Positions 35,999 through 45,935 are shown, numbered from the stretch's first letter. The stretch is 64,000 nt of DNA from Martinezella rhizogenes (GCF_027460065.1 NZ_JAPYZZ010000002.1:309902-373901); one strand, 5' to 3'. Notes: generated by a model not told the origin, from the sequence alone. Translations and numbers: made by a program.

Positions 35999-36087
35999 TC
36001 TGAATATTGGTTTTCGGCAAGGGGCAAAATACCGTTGATGGATGGCGCTGGAGGATGCGTCTCATCAAACATCGGGAGGAGCTTGCT

Positions 36088-37386
36088 GTGACTGGCGAGT
36101 TGGAAACGCGCGTCCTGCGCAAAATCACATGGCGCATCGTGCCATTCATCATGGTTCTATATCTGATCGCATTTATCGACCGCGTGAACATCGGTTTCGC
36201 GGCGCTGACGATGAATCAAGACCTGGGCTTCTCATCGACGGTTTTCGGGGTCGGGGCCGGTATTTTTTTCCTCGGGTATTTTCTGTTTGAAGTTCCCTCG
36301 AACCTCATTCTGGACAAGGTCGGTGCACGGATCTGGATCGCCCGTGTGATGATCACCTGGGGCATCATCTCGGGCGCCATGGCGCTGGTGCAGGGTACAG
36401 CGAGTTTTTACACGTTACGCTTTCTGCTCGGCGTGGCGGAGGCCGGGTTTTTCCCGGGCATCATTCTTTACTTGAGCTATTGGTTCCCGGCTCGCCGCCG
36501 CGCCGCCGTCACCGCCATGTTCATGGCCGCAGCGCCTCTGGCCACGGCTATCGGCTCTCCGATTTCCGGTGCGCTTCTTGAGATGCACGGGATCTGGGGA
36601 TTGGCCGGCTGGCAGTGGATGTTCATCATCGAGGCTGTCCCGGCACTCGTTTTCGGCGTCATCGTGCTGTTTTATCTGACGGATCGGCCCGAAAAAGCCA
36701 AATGGCTGTCCGATGAGGAGCGCGCCTGGCTGGTACAGACCATGGAGCAAGAGCGGGTGGGCAAAGCCAAGGCAAGCCATAGTATCTGGGCCGGCCTTGC
36801 GGATATAAGGGTTCTGGCGCTTGCCCTCGTTTATTTCGGCACCTCGGCGGGTCTCTATACGCTCGGCATCTGGGCGCCCCAGATCCTCAAGAGCTTCGGT
36901 CTCACATCGTTCCAGACCGGCCTGATCAACTCCATCCCAGCCATATTCGCCGTCGTTGCTATGATCCTGTGGGCCCGCCATTCCGACAAGACGAACGAAC
37001 GTACCTGGCACGTTGTGGGCGCCTGCCTGCTGGCAGCCGCCGGGTTGGCGCTTGCCACTGGCGCAACCTCCGTCTTTGCCGTGTTGGCCGCCCTGACGCT
37101 CGTTAATATCGGCATCAGCGCATCCAAGCCGCCGCTGTGGAGCATGCCGACGCTTTTCCTGTCCGGCCCGGCTGCCGCGGCAGGGATCGCCACGATCAAC
37201 TCCATCGGCAATCTCGGCGGGTTTGTCGGGCCCTCGATGATCGGCTGGATCAAAGACACAACGGGAAGCTTCGCAGGCGGCCTCTATTTCGTGGCAGCAT
37301 TGCTCGTCATCTCGGCGGGGGTCACGCTGATCCTTGCTCGTGGAGCTGCGTCTCGGAAATCTGAAGCCGCTTCCGGCCACAACTGA
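36088..37386 (+). CDS. ttuB: MFS tartrate transporter (anion:cation symporter family)
   Basis: A 432-residue 12-span transporter of the ACS family. The GTG at 36088 is chosen because GGGAGGA sits nine bases upstream and the protein then starts TGELETRVLRKITWRIVPFI, the usual N-terminus; a longer in-frame ATG start at 36007 adds a non-homologous stretch. RVNIGFAALTMNQDLGFS and LGVAEAGFFPGIILYLSYW are ACS signatures. First gene of the ttuBCDE operon. Confidence 0.87.
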   Translation: MTGELETRVLRKITWRIVPFIMVLYLIAFIDRVNIGFAALTMNQDLGFSSTVFGVGAGIFFLGYFLFEVPSNLILDKVGARIWIARVMITWGIISGAMALVQGTASFYTLRFLLGVAEAGFFPGIILYLSYWFPARRRAAVTAMFMAAAPLATAIGSPISGALLEMHGIWGLAGWQWMFIIEAVPALVFGVIVLFYLTDRPEKAKWLSDEERAWLVQTMEQERVGKAKASHSIWAGLADIRVLALALVYFGTSAGLYTLGIWAPQILKSFGLTSFQTGLINSIPAIFAVVAMILWARHSDKTNERTWHVVGACLLAAAGLALATGATSVFAVLAALTLVNIGISASKPPLWSMPTLFLSGPAAAAGIATINSIGNLGGFVGPSMIGWIKDTTGSFAGGLYFVAALLVISAGVTLILARGAASRKSEAASGHN

Positions 37387-37405
37387 AATCAATTGGAGAA
37401 TGACA

Positions 37406-38500
37406 ATGCGTGAATATAAAATTGCAGCCATCCCTGCCGATGGCATCGGGCCGGAAGTGATCGCCGCCGGACTTCAGGTTCTCGAAGCGCTGGAAAAGCG
37501 CAGCGGCGACTTCAAGATCCATTCGGAGACCTTCGACTGGGGCTCGGACTACTACAAAAAACACGGCGTGATGATGCCGGCCGAGGGGCTGGAGCAGCTC
37601 AAGGCATTCGACGCCATCTTTTTCGGCGCCGTCGGCGCGCCGGATGTGCCTGATCACATCACGCTTTGGGGTCTGCGCCTGCCGATCTGCCAGGGTTTCG
37701 ACCAATATGCCAATGTGCGTCCGACCAAAATCCTGCCGGGCATCACGCCGCCTTTGCGCAATTGCGGCCCCGGCGATCTCGACTGGGTGATCGTCCGCGA
37801 AAATTCGGAAGGTGAATATTCCGGCCATGGCGGCCGCGCCCATAAGGGGCTGCCGGAGGAAGTCGGCACGGAAGTGGCGATCTTCACCCGCGTCGGCGTT
37901 ACCCGCATCATGCGTTATGCTTTCAAGCTGGCGCAGTCGCGCCCGCGCAAGCTTCTGACCGTCGTGACCAAGTCGAATGCCCAACGCCACGGCATGGTGA
38001 TGTGGGACGAGATCGCAGCCGAAGTCTCGAAGGAATATCCCGACGTCACCTGGGATAAAATGCTGGTCGATGCCATGACGGTTCGCATGACCCTGAAGCC
38101 GGAAAGCCTGGACACGATCGTTGCGACCAACCTGCATGCCGACATTCTCTCCGATCTCGCCGGGGCGCTTGCCGGTTCGCTCGGCGTCGCGCCGACGGCC
38201 AATATCGATCCGGAACGCCGCTTTCCGTCGATGTTCGAACCGATCCATGGATCGGCTTTCGACATTACCGGCAAGGGCATCGCCAATCCGATCGCAACCT
38301 TCTGGACGGCGGCCCAGATGCTGGAACATCTGGGCGAGCGCGACGCCGCCGCTCGCCTGATGGGGGCCGTGGAGCGCGTGACCGAAGCCGGTATCCTCAC
38401 CCCCGATGTCGGCGGCACAGCCAATACGCAACAGGTGACGGATGCCGTCTGCGAAGCGATCGCGGGTTCCAATATCCTGAAAGTGGCTGCTGCCGAATGA
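37406..38500 (+). CDS. ttuC: Tartrate dehydrogenase/decarboxylase
   Basis: A 364-residue enzyme of the isocitrate/isopropylmalate dehydrogenase family, using NAD and a divalent metal. Start ATG 37406 has GGAG seven bases upstream. ADGIGPEV at the N-terminus, VRENSEGEYSG (substrate loop), and DAMTVRMTLKPESLD with the C-terminal PIHGSAFDITGKGIANP match TtuC rather than LeuB. It oxidises tartrate towards oxaloglycolate/glycerate. Overlaps ttuD by four bases. Confidence 0.92.
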   Translation: MREYKIAAIPADGIGPEVIAAGLQVLEALEKRSGDFKIHSETFDWGSDYYKKHGVMMPAEGLEQLKAFDAIFFGAVGAPDVPDHITLWGLRLPICQGFDQYANVRPTKILPGITPPLRNCGPGDLDWVIVRENSEGEYSGHGGRAHKGLPEEVGTEVAIFTRVGVTRIMRYAFKLAQSRPRKLLTVVTKSNAQRHGMVMWDEIAAEVSKEYPDVTWDKMLVDAMTVRMTLKPESLDTIVATNLHADILSDLAGALAGSLGVAPTANIDPERRFPSMFEPIHGSAFDITGKGIANPIATFWTAAQMLEHLGERDAAARLMGAVERVTEAGILTPDVGGTANTQQVTDAVCEAIAGSNILKVAAAE

Positions 38501-39765
38501 GCTGGAACGATGTGTCCGCCCGCAAAGTGCTGCGTCGAATTTTCGACGCAGCCGTCGAAAGTGCCGATCCGGCAAAAGTGATCGCGGCACATCTTCCCGA
38601 GCGTCCGAAAGGCCGCTGTATCGTTGTCGGCGCAGGCAAGGCGTCTGCGGCAATGGCGGCGGCACTCGATGCCGCCTGGGGCGACGTGGACCTGACAGGG
38701 GTGGTCGTCACGCGCTATGGTCACGCCGTGTCGGCCGGGCGCATCGAAATCATCGAAGCGTCCCACCCGGTTCCCGATGAAATGTGCGTCGAGGCGGCCA
38801 CCCGCATTTTCGCATGTGTCGAAAATCTCGGCCCCGACGATCTCGTCATTGCCCTCATCTCGGGTGGTGGCTCCTCTCTCCTGGTTTCACCGGCCGGCAA
38901 CATGACGCTTGCCGACAAAAGGGCGGTCAATCAGGCCTTGCTCGCCAGTGGCGCGACCATTTCTGAGATGAACGCGGTTCGAAAACAACTCTCCAACATC
39001 AAAGGCGGCAGGCTGGCGCAGGCGGCTTATCCGGCAAAGATCGTTTCTCTGGTGATTTCGGACGTGCCGGGTGACGATCCTTCCGAAATAGCCTCCGGGC
39101 CGACTGTCGCCAACCACACGACGCTTGAGGATGCCCGCGAAATCGTCTCCCGTTATCGGCTGGAGCTTCCGGCAGCGGCCCAGGCGGTGCTTGAGCAAAG
39201 CGGCTCACTCAACGTCTCGCGGCCGATAAACGGCGAAGTTCGGTTGATCGCTTCCCCCTCGATCGCACTGGATGCGGCGGCAGGGATCGCCCGCGCCAAC
39301 GGCCTACAGACACTCATCCTCGGCGATGCGCTGGAGGGCGAATCCCGGGAGGTCGGCACCGTATTTGCCGGGATTGCAATATCGGCAAAGGCGAAGGGAC
39401 TGCCGATAGCCGGCCCTGCCGTCATTCTGTCCGGCGGAGAGACATCCGTGTCGCTTCAAAAAGGCTCCACGGGGCGCGGCGGCAGGAACACCGAATTCCT
39501 TCTAAGCCTCGCCATCGGCCTGAACGCCGCGCCGAATATCTGGGCCATAGCCGGCGATACCGATGGTATCGACGGTGTGGAGGACGCAGCCGGGGCCATC
39601 ATCACCCCGGATACGCTGGCGCGCATGCGTGCGTCGGGCATCGCCCCGCGCACCGCACTGTCCGCCCACGACAGCTACACCGCCTTCAAAGCGGTCGGCG
39701 ATCTGGTCGTCACCGGACCGACGCTTACGAATGTCAACGATATCCGCGCAATCCTGATAGGTTAA
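38497..39765 (+). CDS. ttuD: Hydroxypyruvate reductase / glycerate 2-kinase, MOFRL family
   Basis: A 422-residue MOFRL-family protein. VGAGKASAAMAAALD, LISGGGSSLLVSPA and the C-terminal SGGETSVSLQKGSTGRGGRN carry the nucleotide- and metal-binding residues of glycerate 2-kinase; the A. vitis homologue TtuD was named hydroxypyruvate reductase. Either activity passes tartrate carbon to phosphoglycerate. Stop and next start are five bases apart. Confidence 0.9.
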   Translation: MSWNDVSARKVLRRIFDAAVESADPAKVIAAHLPERPKGRCIVVGAGKASAAMAAALDAAWGDVDLTGVVVTRYGHAVSAGRIEIIEASHPVPDEMCVEAATRIFACVENLGPDDLVIALISGGGSSLLVSPAGNMTLADKRAVNQALLASGATISEMNAVRKQLSNIKGGRLAQAAYPAKIVSLVISDVPGDDPSEIASGPTVANHTTLEDAREIVSRYRLELPAAAQAVLEQSGSLNVSRPINGEVRLIASPSIALDAAAGIARANGLQTLILGDALEGESREVGTVFAGIAISAKAKGLPIAGPAVILSGGETSVSLQKGSTGRGGRNTEFLLSLAIGLNAAPNIWAIAGDTDGIDGVEDAAGAIITPDTLARMRASGIAPRTALSAHDSYTAFKAVGDLVVTGPTLTNVNDIRAILIG

Positions 39766-39770
39766 ATTCC

Positions 39771-41201
39771 ATGTTCATTCGCAGCAATCGCCGGGCCAAG
39801 ATCGTTGCTACGGTTGGGCCAGCCTCCAACTCACCCGAAAAACTCCGGGAGATGTTTCTCGCCGGGGTCGATACGTTCCGGCTCAATTTCAGCCACGGCA
39901 GTCACGAAGACCATGCGGCCTCCTATCGTCACATCAGGGCGCTGGAAAAAGAACTGGGCGCCGCCATTGGCATTCTTCAGGATCTGCAGGGTCCGAAAAT
40001 CCGCATCGGAGTCTTGAGCGATGGTCGCCTCGATCTCGCAAAGGGGGCCGCTATCCGCTTCCTGTGCGGCACCGAACCCGGTAAAGGACTTCTCGACATT
40101 CCGCTTGCGCATCGCGAGATATTCGCGGCCGTGAAGCCCGGCGACGACCTGCTGATCGATGACGGCAGGGTCCGCGTGCGCACCACGGCTGTCAGCAACG
40201 AGCAGATCGATGCCGAGGTCATCGTCGGCGGGCAGATATCCAACCGCAAGGGCGTCAATATTCCCGGAGCCGTTCTCGACATTTCGCCACTCACCCCGAA
40301 AGACCGCAAGGATCTCGAATTCGGGCTGGAGCTTGGTGTCGACTGGGTTGCTCTCTCCTTCGTTCAGAAGGCGCGCGACATGATCGAAGCACGCTCTCTT
40401 GTCAGCGAGCGCGCCGGCCTGATCGCCAAGATCGAAAAACCCTCCGCGCTTGATGAAATCGATGACATTATCCGGCTTTCGGATGGCATCATGGTGGCGC
40501 GTGGCGATCTCGGAGTGGAAATTCCGCCGGAGGATGTGCCGGGCCGTCAGAAAGAACTCATCCGTGCCTGTCGCAGGGCCGCGAAGCCGGTGATCGTTGC
40601 GACGCAGATGCTGGATTCGATGGTGTCCTCGCCCACCCCCACGCGCGCCGAGGCGTCGGATGTCGCGGGCGCCATTTATGACGGCGCGGATGCGGTCATG
40701 TTGTCCGCCGAGTCCGCCACCGGCTCATTCCCGGTCGAGACCGTCGAGATCATGAGCCGTATCATCGAGAAGACCGAGAAGCACAAGCTCTATCGGCCCA
40801 TTGTCGAGGCGACGGAACCGGAACTGATACAGACCCCTCCGCATGCTGTCGCCCAGGCGGCGGCCGGCGTGGCGGTCGCGCTCCAGTCTCCCTTGATCGT
40901 CGCCTTTACCGTGAGCGGCACGACGGCATTGCGCATCTCGCGCGCCCGCCCGCCATTGCCCATCCTTGCGCTTACGCCTTGCGAACAGGTGGCGCGTCAG
41001 CTTTCGCTGCTTTGGGGAATTGTCGCCGTTAAAGCGGAGACGGCCACGGATTACGAACGATCCGTCGATAACGCGAAGCAGGTGGCAAAAGAAACGGGCC
41101 TTGCCCGGCCGGGCGATCAGATCGTCGTCGTCAGCGGCTTCCCCTTCGCGACCAAGGGCAGCACGAACAATCTGCGGGTGGCCGAGGTTGGACAAGGGTA
41201 A
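39771..41201 (+). CDS. ttuE: Pyruvate kinase (tartrate operon copy)
   Basis: A 476-residue type II pyruvate kinase. NFSHGSHEDH near residue 37, AKIEKPSALDEIDDII and the MVARGDLGVEIP-x6-P signature are intact, as is the MLSAESATGSFPVE segment. Being in the tartrate operon it is likely a dedicated isozyme that completes conversion of tartrate-derived 2-phosphoglycerate to pyruvate. The housekeeping pyk should lie elsewhere. Confidence 0.92.
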   Translation: MFIRSNRRAKIVATVGPASNSPEKLREMFLAGVDTFRLNFSHGSHEDHAASYRHIRALEKELGAAIGILQDLQGPKIRIGVLSDGRLDLAKGAAIRFLCGTEPGKGLLDIPLAHREIFAAVKPGDDLLIDDGRVRVRTTAVSNEQIDAEVIVGGQISNRKGVNIPGAVLDISPLTPKDRKDLEFGLELGVDWVALSFVQKARDMIEARSLVSERAGLIAKIEKPSALDEIDDIIRLSDGIMVARGDLGVEIPPEDVPGRQKELIRACRRAAKPVIVATQMLDSMVSSPTPTRAEASDVAGAIYDGADAVMLSAESATGSFPVETVEIMSRIIEKTEKHKLYRPIVEATEPELIQTPPHAVAQAAAGVAVALQSPLIVAFTVSGTTALRISRARPPLPILALTPCEQVARQLSLLWGIVAVKAETATDYERSVDNAKQVAKETGLARPGDQIVVVSGFPFATKGSTNNLRVAEVGQG

Positions 41202-41305
41202 CGTCTGGCGATTGCGGCAAGGCGGATGGACCGGCAGATCAAGCTGATATCTCTTGGCCTGTTGTAACCAGAGGGAGTGCTGATCCACAACTCAGGGCCT
41301 CTCCA

Positions 41306-41329
41306 GACCGCGCGAGGCGCGGTCTTTTT
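41306..41329 (+). terminator. Intrinsic terminator of the ttu operon
   Basis: Perfect 8-bp stem GACCGCGC / GCGCGGTC with a GAG loop, followed by TTTTT, 105 bases after the pyruvate kinase stop. This is a textbook rho-independent terminator. Confidence 0.9.
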
Positions 41330-41348
41330 GTTTAGTTATTCTAAACAA
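41328..41348. promoter_or_regulatory. 21-bp inverted repeat, candidate LysR box upstream of the reductase operon
   Basis: Arms TTGTTTAG and CTAAACAA (perfect complement) flank TTATT. It directly abuts the ttu terminator and lies 265 bases before the reductase start. The same layout with one mismatch occurs at 52911-52931 in front of the LysR and Rieske genes, so it is probably the site of that LysR protein. The 260 bases downstream hold no gene. Confidence 0.6.
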
Positions 41349-41612
41349 AAACCCACGGCCAACGGGATTGTTTCTCGCGATGCCCACGCAAATAATCAGA
41401 TTTGTCAGAGGGATAAATTGAGGTCAGGTGTCGGGACGGCAAATGGATGATGATCAAATCGCCATGTTCCGTTTTTGGGGAGGTTTCTGCCGCCCGCCAA
41501 AACCTCTTTTCCGTCTGAAGATTGAATCCAGCCGTTTTGATCGGTCTCACGGGTAGTCCCTAAGACGACACCTGCGATCGCCCGACGCAACAATGACGAG
41601 GACAAGCATATC

Positions 41613-42722
41613 ATGACGAACACTCTGGATTCACGCTTTCGCCCGTTTGAGGTGAAGAGAAAAATACGCGAGAGTGCAACGATCACCTCCTTTTACCTCG
41701 CACCCGTCAACCCCGAGGACTGGCGCACCTTTGAGGCTGGCCAGTTTCTCACCATCCAGATACCCGATCCTGAAGGTGGGGAACCACTTGTCCGAAACTA
41801 CACGGTATCGTCAGGACCAAGTGACGTGGGCATCTACCGCATCACCGTGAAACGGGAAGCGGCGTTGACGCATGGTATGGCGGACGGCATTGCCTCGTGC
41901 TGGCTGCACGACACGGTGGAAGAAGGTATGGTGGTCCATATCGACAGGCCACGCGGCGCCTTCAAGCTCGACACGGCCAGTCAGCGACCGGTCATTCTGC
42001 TGTCCGGCGGTGTCGGCCTGACACCCACGGTTTCCATGTTGAAGGTCCTGGTCGCGCAAAGCGATCGGCCCGTCTGGTTCGTCCATGCCTGCGACGGGGG
42101 CAGCACCCACGCTCTGCGCGAGGAAGTCCGGGCGCTCGCCGAACAGCGCGGCGATGTTCATGTGCACTACTGTTATCGCTATCCGACCGATGAAGACGCG
42201 AAAGCGGGCCTGTTCCATTCGACCGGCTTCATCACACGTCAGACCTTGCAATCGTTTCTGCCGCTCGACGATTACGAAGTCTATATGTGCGGGCCACCGC
42301 CTTTCATGCAGGCGATGTATGATCTGCTTCTTTCTCTCGGTTTGGAAAAGAGCAGGATCGCCTATGAGTTCTTCGGACCCGCATCGCTGCTTTCGCCATC
42401 GCAGCCGAAGAAGGATGTAAATCTCCGCCCAAACACCACTGCCGTGTCGCAAGCGGCCAAAAGCTCGGCTATAGAAATCGTTCTTGGAAAGTCCAATGCC
42501 CGGTTCGAGTGGGACCCAGCCTCGGAATCCATCTTGAGTTTCCTAGAAAATCAGGGTGTGGAACCTGCGTTTTCCTGCAGGGCAGGCGTTTGTGGAAGCT
42601 GTGTTCAGGGTCTCGTTTCGGGCGACGTGGAATATGTGGAGGAGCCGCTGGATGACGTACCGGCCGGCCAGGTTCTGCTCTGTTGTACCAAACCCGTCAA
42701 TTCGGTCGTGCTCGACCTCTGA
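41613..42722 (+). CDS. Ferredoxin-type reductase of a Rieske oxygenase system (FAD, NAD(P)H, 2Fe-2S)
   Basis: A 369-residue three-domain reductase: FAD-binding barrel (about 10-115, VRNYTVSSGP), NAD(P)H-binding domain (about 120-235, VILLSGGVGLTPTVSML) and C-terminal plant-type ferredoxin (about 285-369) with C-x4-C-x2-C (SCRAGVCGSC) and the distant LLCC. It belongs to the class that donates electrons to Rieske mono- or dioxygenases. The only oxygenase in the window is at 51788, in an operon that shares its inverted repeat. It heads a three-gene operon. Confidence 0.9.
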   Translation: MTNTLDSRFRPFEVKRKIRESATITSFYLAPVNPEDWRTFEAGQFLTIQIPDPEGGEPLVRNYTVSSGPSDVGIYRITVKREAALTHGMADGIASCWLHDTVEEGMVVHIDRPRGAFKLDTASQRPVILLSGGVGLTPTVSMLKVLVAQSDRPVWFVHACDGGSTHALREEVRALAEQRGDVHVHYCYRYPTDEDAKAGLFHSTGFITRQTLQSFLPLDDYEVYMCGPPPFMQAMYDLLLSLGLEKSRIAYEFFGPASLLSPSQPKKDVNLRPNTTAVSQAAKSSAIEIVLGKSNARFEWDPASESILSFLENQGVEPAFSCRAGVCGSCVQGLVSGDVEYVEEPLDDVPAGQVLLCCTKPVNSVVLDL

Positions 42723-42764
42723 AAGCCAGTTTCCAGCATTCATCCAAAATCAGCGAGACAAGCC

Positions 42765-43886
42765 ATGGCCGAACCACTCAGGCTCAATCCGTACGTTGCG
42801 GAACTCCCGCCCTATAATGCCGGGATGAATATTGCGGTAGCACGCAGCAGGACGGGTTTGACCGATATCGCAGCCTTAGCCAGCAACGAGAACCCCTATG
42901 GCTGTTCGCCAAAGGTGGCTGCGGCGCTGGCCGGCCTCGATCCGTCCCGCTATGCGGATCCCGCCTGCGTGATGCTGCGTGAAGCGCTGAGTGAAAAACT
43001 CCGCGTGGACGGCAACCGAATTGTCATTGGGAACGGTTCAGAAGAGATGATCGCTGCTGTTTGCCGTGCGGTCCTGCGCCCGTTCGCCACCGTGGCGACC
43101 ATGGCCCCCGGCTTCGGTCTCCACGAAATCGAACCCCGCGCAAACGGTGCGAAAATCGTCAGGATACCGATGACGAACGATCTCCGGTTCGATCTTGAGG
43201 CGATGAGGAAGGTGCTGCAAGACAAGCCGTCAATATTCTTCATCTCTTCGCCTTCAAACCCGGTTGGGCCAGCGCTCGAGCAGGATCAACTCTCAAACCT
43301 CATTGCCGCTGTTCCGAAAGAGACACTACTCGTTTTCGACGAAGCCTATTTCGAATTCTGCGACGAGAATATGCCCGACGGGCTCAAGCTATTGGCGGAG
43401 AGCGCGATCTCCTACGTCGTGCTGCGAACCTTCTCCAAAGCCTATGGGCTCGCCGGGTTGCGCGTGGGTTATGCCGTTGCCTCTGACGCACGGCTTGCAC
43501 AGGCCATGTCGTCCGCAAAGACGCCGTTCAACGTCAATGCCGCCGCACAATTGGCCGCGGTTGCCGCTCTTGAAGACGAGGAGTGGATGCGAGATTCGGT
43601 GGCCAAGGTCGTTAGGGAACGCGGGCGTATGGCTGGGGCAATAACCTCGCTCGGCCTACTCGTACCGGAGTCCCGTACCAACTTTCTGTTTATCGACATG
43701 AGTTGCGACAGCACCATCGCTTTCGATCATTTCCTCTCGCATGGCATTATCGTCAAACCCTGGAAAGAGCCGGGGTTTACAAGCTTTATCCGTGTGACCG
43801 TTGGACTTCCTGCTCAAAACGATCGTTTTCTCGACGCATTGCGTTTGCTGAAAGAAAAGCTGCTTGAGGCGGACGCCCCGTTATGA
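42765..43886 (+). CDS. Class I/II aminotransferase, HisC-like
   Basis: A 373-residue PLP enzyme resembling histidinol-phosphate/aromatic aminotransferases. LASNENPYGCSPKV at the N-terminus, the PLP lysine motif TFSKAYGLAGLRVGYA (about residues 222-237), and FIRVTVGLPAQNDRFL near the end with the phosphate/carboxylate arginine. Its position between an oxygenase reductase and a hydroxyacid dehydrogenase indicates a catabolic role rather than histidine synthesis. The stop overlaps the next start by four bases. Confidence 0.87.
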   Translation: MAEPLRLNPYVAELPPYNAGMNIAVARSRTGLTDIAALASNENPYGCSPKVAAALAGLDPSRYADPACVMLREALSEKLRVDGNRIVIGNGSEEMIAAVCRAVLRPFATVATMAPGFGLHEIEPRANGAKIVRIPMTNDLRFDLEAMRKVLQDKPSIFFISSPSNPVGPALEQDQLSNLIAAVPKETLLVFDEAYFEFCDENMPDGLKLLAESAISYVVLRTFSKAYGLAGLRVGYAVASDARLAQAMSSAKTPFNVNAAAQLAAVAALEDEEWMRDSVAKVVRERGRMAGAITSLGLLVPESRTNFLFIDMSCDSTIAFDHFLSHGIIVKPWKEPGFTSFIRVTVGLPAQNDRFLDALRLLKEKLLEADAPL

Positions 43887-45304
43887 TCGAGCAAAATGCC
43901 CATGCGACAGGGGGTTTGCCCGTAGCCTTCCTCAGGGATATCGAAGCGGCCATCGGCCTTTCCCACCTGAAACAGGGGGATGCCGTCGCCAATCTCGATT
44001 ATGGCGTAACCCCCGCAAATTTCGGCGCGGACGCGGTGGCTTTCCCGTCATCAACGCGGGAGGTCGCCTCCATCATCAGAAGCGCCGCTGCACATGGTGT
44101 CCCGGTTGTTCCACAGGGCGGCCGAACCGGGCTTGTCGGCGGGGCTGTTTCGATACCCGGCCAGATCGTTGTGTCAACCGCCCGGCTCAATCGGATTGTT
44201 GATATTTATCCTGACGAGCGGGTTGCCGTCGTGGAGGCGGGCGTTACGCTTCAAGCATTGCAGGCGGCCGTCTGGAACCATCAGCTGGAGCCAGGCATCG
44301 ACCTGCCATCGCGGGGTTCTGCGACGATTGGCGGAATGGTCTCGACAAATGCCGGCGGGATTTCAGCTTTTCGTTATGGCGTGATGCGCCATCGCGTGCT
44401 CGGTCTGGAAGTCGTCCTGCCTGATGGAACAATATATTCCGACCTGACACGGGTGGTGAAAAATGCCGCCGGCTACGATCTCAAGCATCTCTTCATCGGC
44501 GCCGAAGGGACACTTGGCATCGTCACCAAAGCGGCGATCAAGCTGGAACCCGTTCCCGCCGCAACCGCAACCGCGCTTTTCGGGCTTCCCTCAGTGGAAG
44601 CGGCTCTTCAGGCAACCCGGCTCGGACTGACCGTGGAATACGGCCACATGCGTGCGGCGGAAGCCATCTGGAATTCGTTTTTCTCCCTGACGGCGGGCGA
44701 ACATCTCTGGTCGGCGACCGACTACGCTCCTGACTATCCCGTCAATCTCATCCTTTCGCTTGGCGGCGGCGACGAAGAACAGCTACAGACGCAGCTCGGC
44801 CGGATATATGAGGAACTGTTTGAGACGTATCCTGACATTTCCGCCGTCGTTGCAACATCGCAAGCGCAGGAAGCCGAGTTGTGGCGTCTGAGAGAGGATA
44901 CGGACCTCATCTATCGCAGATATCCAGCCGCGCCATCCTTTGACGTTTCCGTGCCGCTGTCGCAGATTCAAGGATATGTCGCCCGCTGCCTGCCGGAACT
45001 GCGGTCGATCGACCCTACCTTTGATCCCTATCTTTTCGGGCATATTGCCGACGGCAATCTCCATATCGTCCTGAATACGCCAGGCACTCATATGACGCCT
45101 GAGAAGACCGCCGCCGTCGAAGCCGTTCTTTACCGTGACCTGACGCAATCGGGAGGCTCGTTTTCGGCTGAACACGGTATCGGCTCCAAACGCGTTCACG
45201 CACTGCGTGCGACCGCCGACCCCGTGAAATTTGCCCTGATGACCCGGATCAAGGCCTTCATGGACGCTGGACACACCCTTAATCCCGGTAAGGTCACCGG
45301 CTGA
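43883..45304 (+). CDS. FAD-linked D-2-hydroxyacid dehydrogenase (GlcD/D-LDH family)
   Basis: A 473-residue FAD oxidase-family enzyme of the PCMH fold. VPQGGRTGLVGGAV and LPSRGSATIGGMVSTNAGG bind FAD; GYDLKHLFIGAEGTLGIVTK and the C-terminal FGHIADGNLHIV and EHGIGSKRV motifs carry the metal and substrate histidines. D-lactate, D-2-hydroxyglutarate or a related acid is a plausible substrate. Last gene of the plus-strand operon; converges on gfa. Confidence 0.9.
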   Translation: MIEQNAHATGGLPVAFLRDIEAAIGLSHLKQGDAVANLDYGVTPANFGADAVAFPSSTREVASIIRSAAAHGVPVVPQGGRTGLVGGAVSIPGQIVVSTARLNRIVDIYPDERVAVVEAGVTLQALQAAVWNHQLEPGIDLPSRGSATIGGMVSTNAGGISAFRYGVMRHRVLGLEVVLPDGTIYSDLTRVVKNAAGYDLKHLFIGAEGTLGIVTKAAIKLEPVPAATATALFGLPSVEAALQATRLGLTVEYGHMRAAEAIWNSFFSLTAGEHLWSATDYAPDYPVNLILSLGGGDEEQLQTQLGRIYEELFETYPDISAVVATSQAQEAELWRLREDTDLIYRRYPAAPSFDVSVPLSQIQGYVARCLPELRSIDPTFDPYLFGHIADGNLHIVLNTPGTHMTPEKTAAVEAVLYRDLTQSGGSFSAEHGIGSKRVHALRATADPVKFALMTRIKAFMDAGHTLNPGKVTG

Positions 45305-45312
45305 CATGGTAA

Positions 45313-45337
45313 CGCCGCGCTTTTTCGGAGCGCGGCG
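45313..45337. terminator. Bidirectional stem-loop between convergent operons
   Basis: Perfect 9-bp stem CGCCGCGCT / AGCGCGGCG with a 7-base loop that includes TTTT, nine bases after the dehydrogenase stop and 26 bases before the gfa stop on the other strand. It separates the two convergent demethylation operons. Confidence 0.75.
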
Positions 45338-45362
45338 CAGAGAGATGTGGACCGATTACGTG

Positions 45363-45935
45363 TCAGTTCGCCAGAACGCCGTTCTTCTTGGCCGTCCAGG
45401 TCGCGATATAGTCCATCAGGGCGGGAGACAGGCAGTCGTAGGGTTCAAGGCCGCTGTCCTTCAGCTTTGCCCGTACTCCGGACATCTTGTCTGGTGAAAA
45501 ACCCGCTTCGATGATGGATGACACAAAGGCGGCGAAGCCCGGTGCTGCCCAACCCTTTTCCTCGAACCGCTCAGGGTGAATGAATGCCAGTCCCTTGAAG
45601 GGATGATCACGTTCCACGGGTCCGTACATGTGGACGCCGCATTGAGTGCAGGCGTGCCGCTGGATCAGCGCAGATAGATCGACGACAGCCAGTTTGTCGC
45701 CGTTTTCCAACACCTCCACACTGTCGGTGGGGGCCACCGCGACCACGGAGAACAGCGCCCCCTCCGGTTTCCAGCATTTGGTGCAACCGCAGGCGTGGTT
45801 GTGGGCAATGTCACCTTTAACCCGCAGTTTGACCGGCCGGGATGTGCAGCCGCACACCAGTGTTCCGCCTGAGAAGGCTGCATCGGTGGCCCGATAGCCC
45901 GAGTCGACGGTCGGATGAATGGCAATCATCGTCAT
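45363..45935 (-). CDS. gfa: S-(hydroxymethyl)glutathione synthase
   Basis: A 190-residue glutathione-dependent formaldehyde-activating enzyme. Zinc motifs are visible: [22 protein letters not shown] and [11 protein letters not shown]. Start ATG 45935 follows GGAGG by nine bases; a further upstream reading has no homology. It condenses formaldehyde with glutathione for the dehydrogenase encoded 64 bases upstream in the same transcript. Role of Gfa as enzyme versus glutathione carrier is debated in the literature. Confidence 0.93.
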   Translation of the reverse strand: MTMIAIHPTVDSGYRATDAAFSGGTLVCGCTSRPVKLRVKGDIAHNHACGCTKCWKPEGALFSVVAVAPTDSVEVLENGDKLAVVDLSALIQRHACTQCGVHMYGPVERDHPFKGLAFIHPERFEEKGWAAPGFAAFVSSIIEAGFSPDKMSGVRAKLKDSGLEPYDCLSPALMDYIATWTAKKNGVLAN

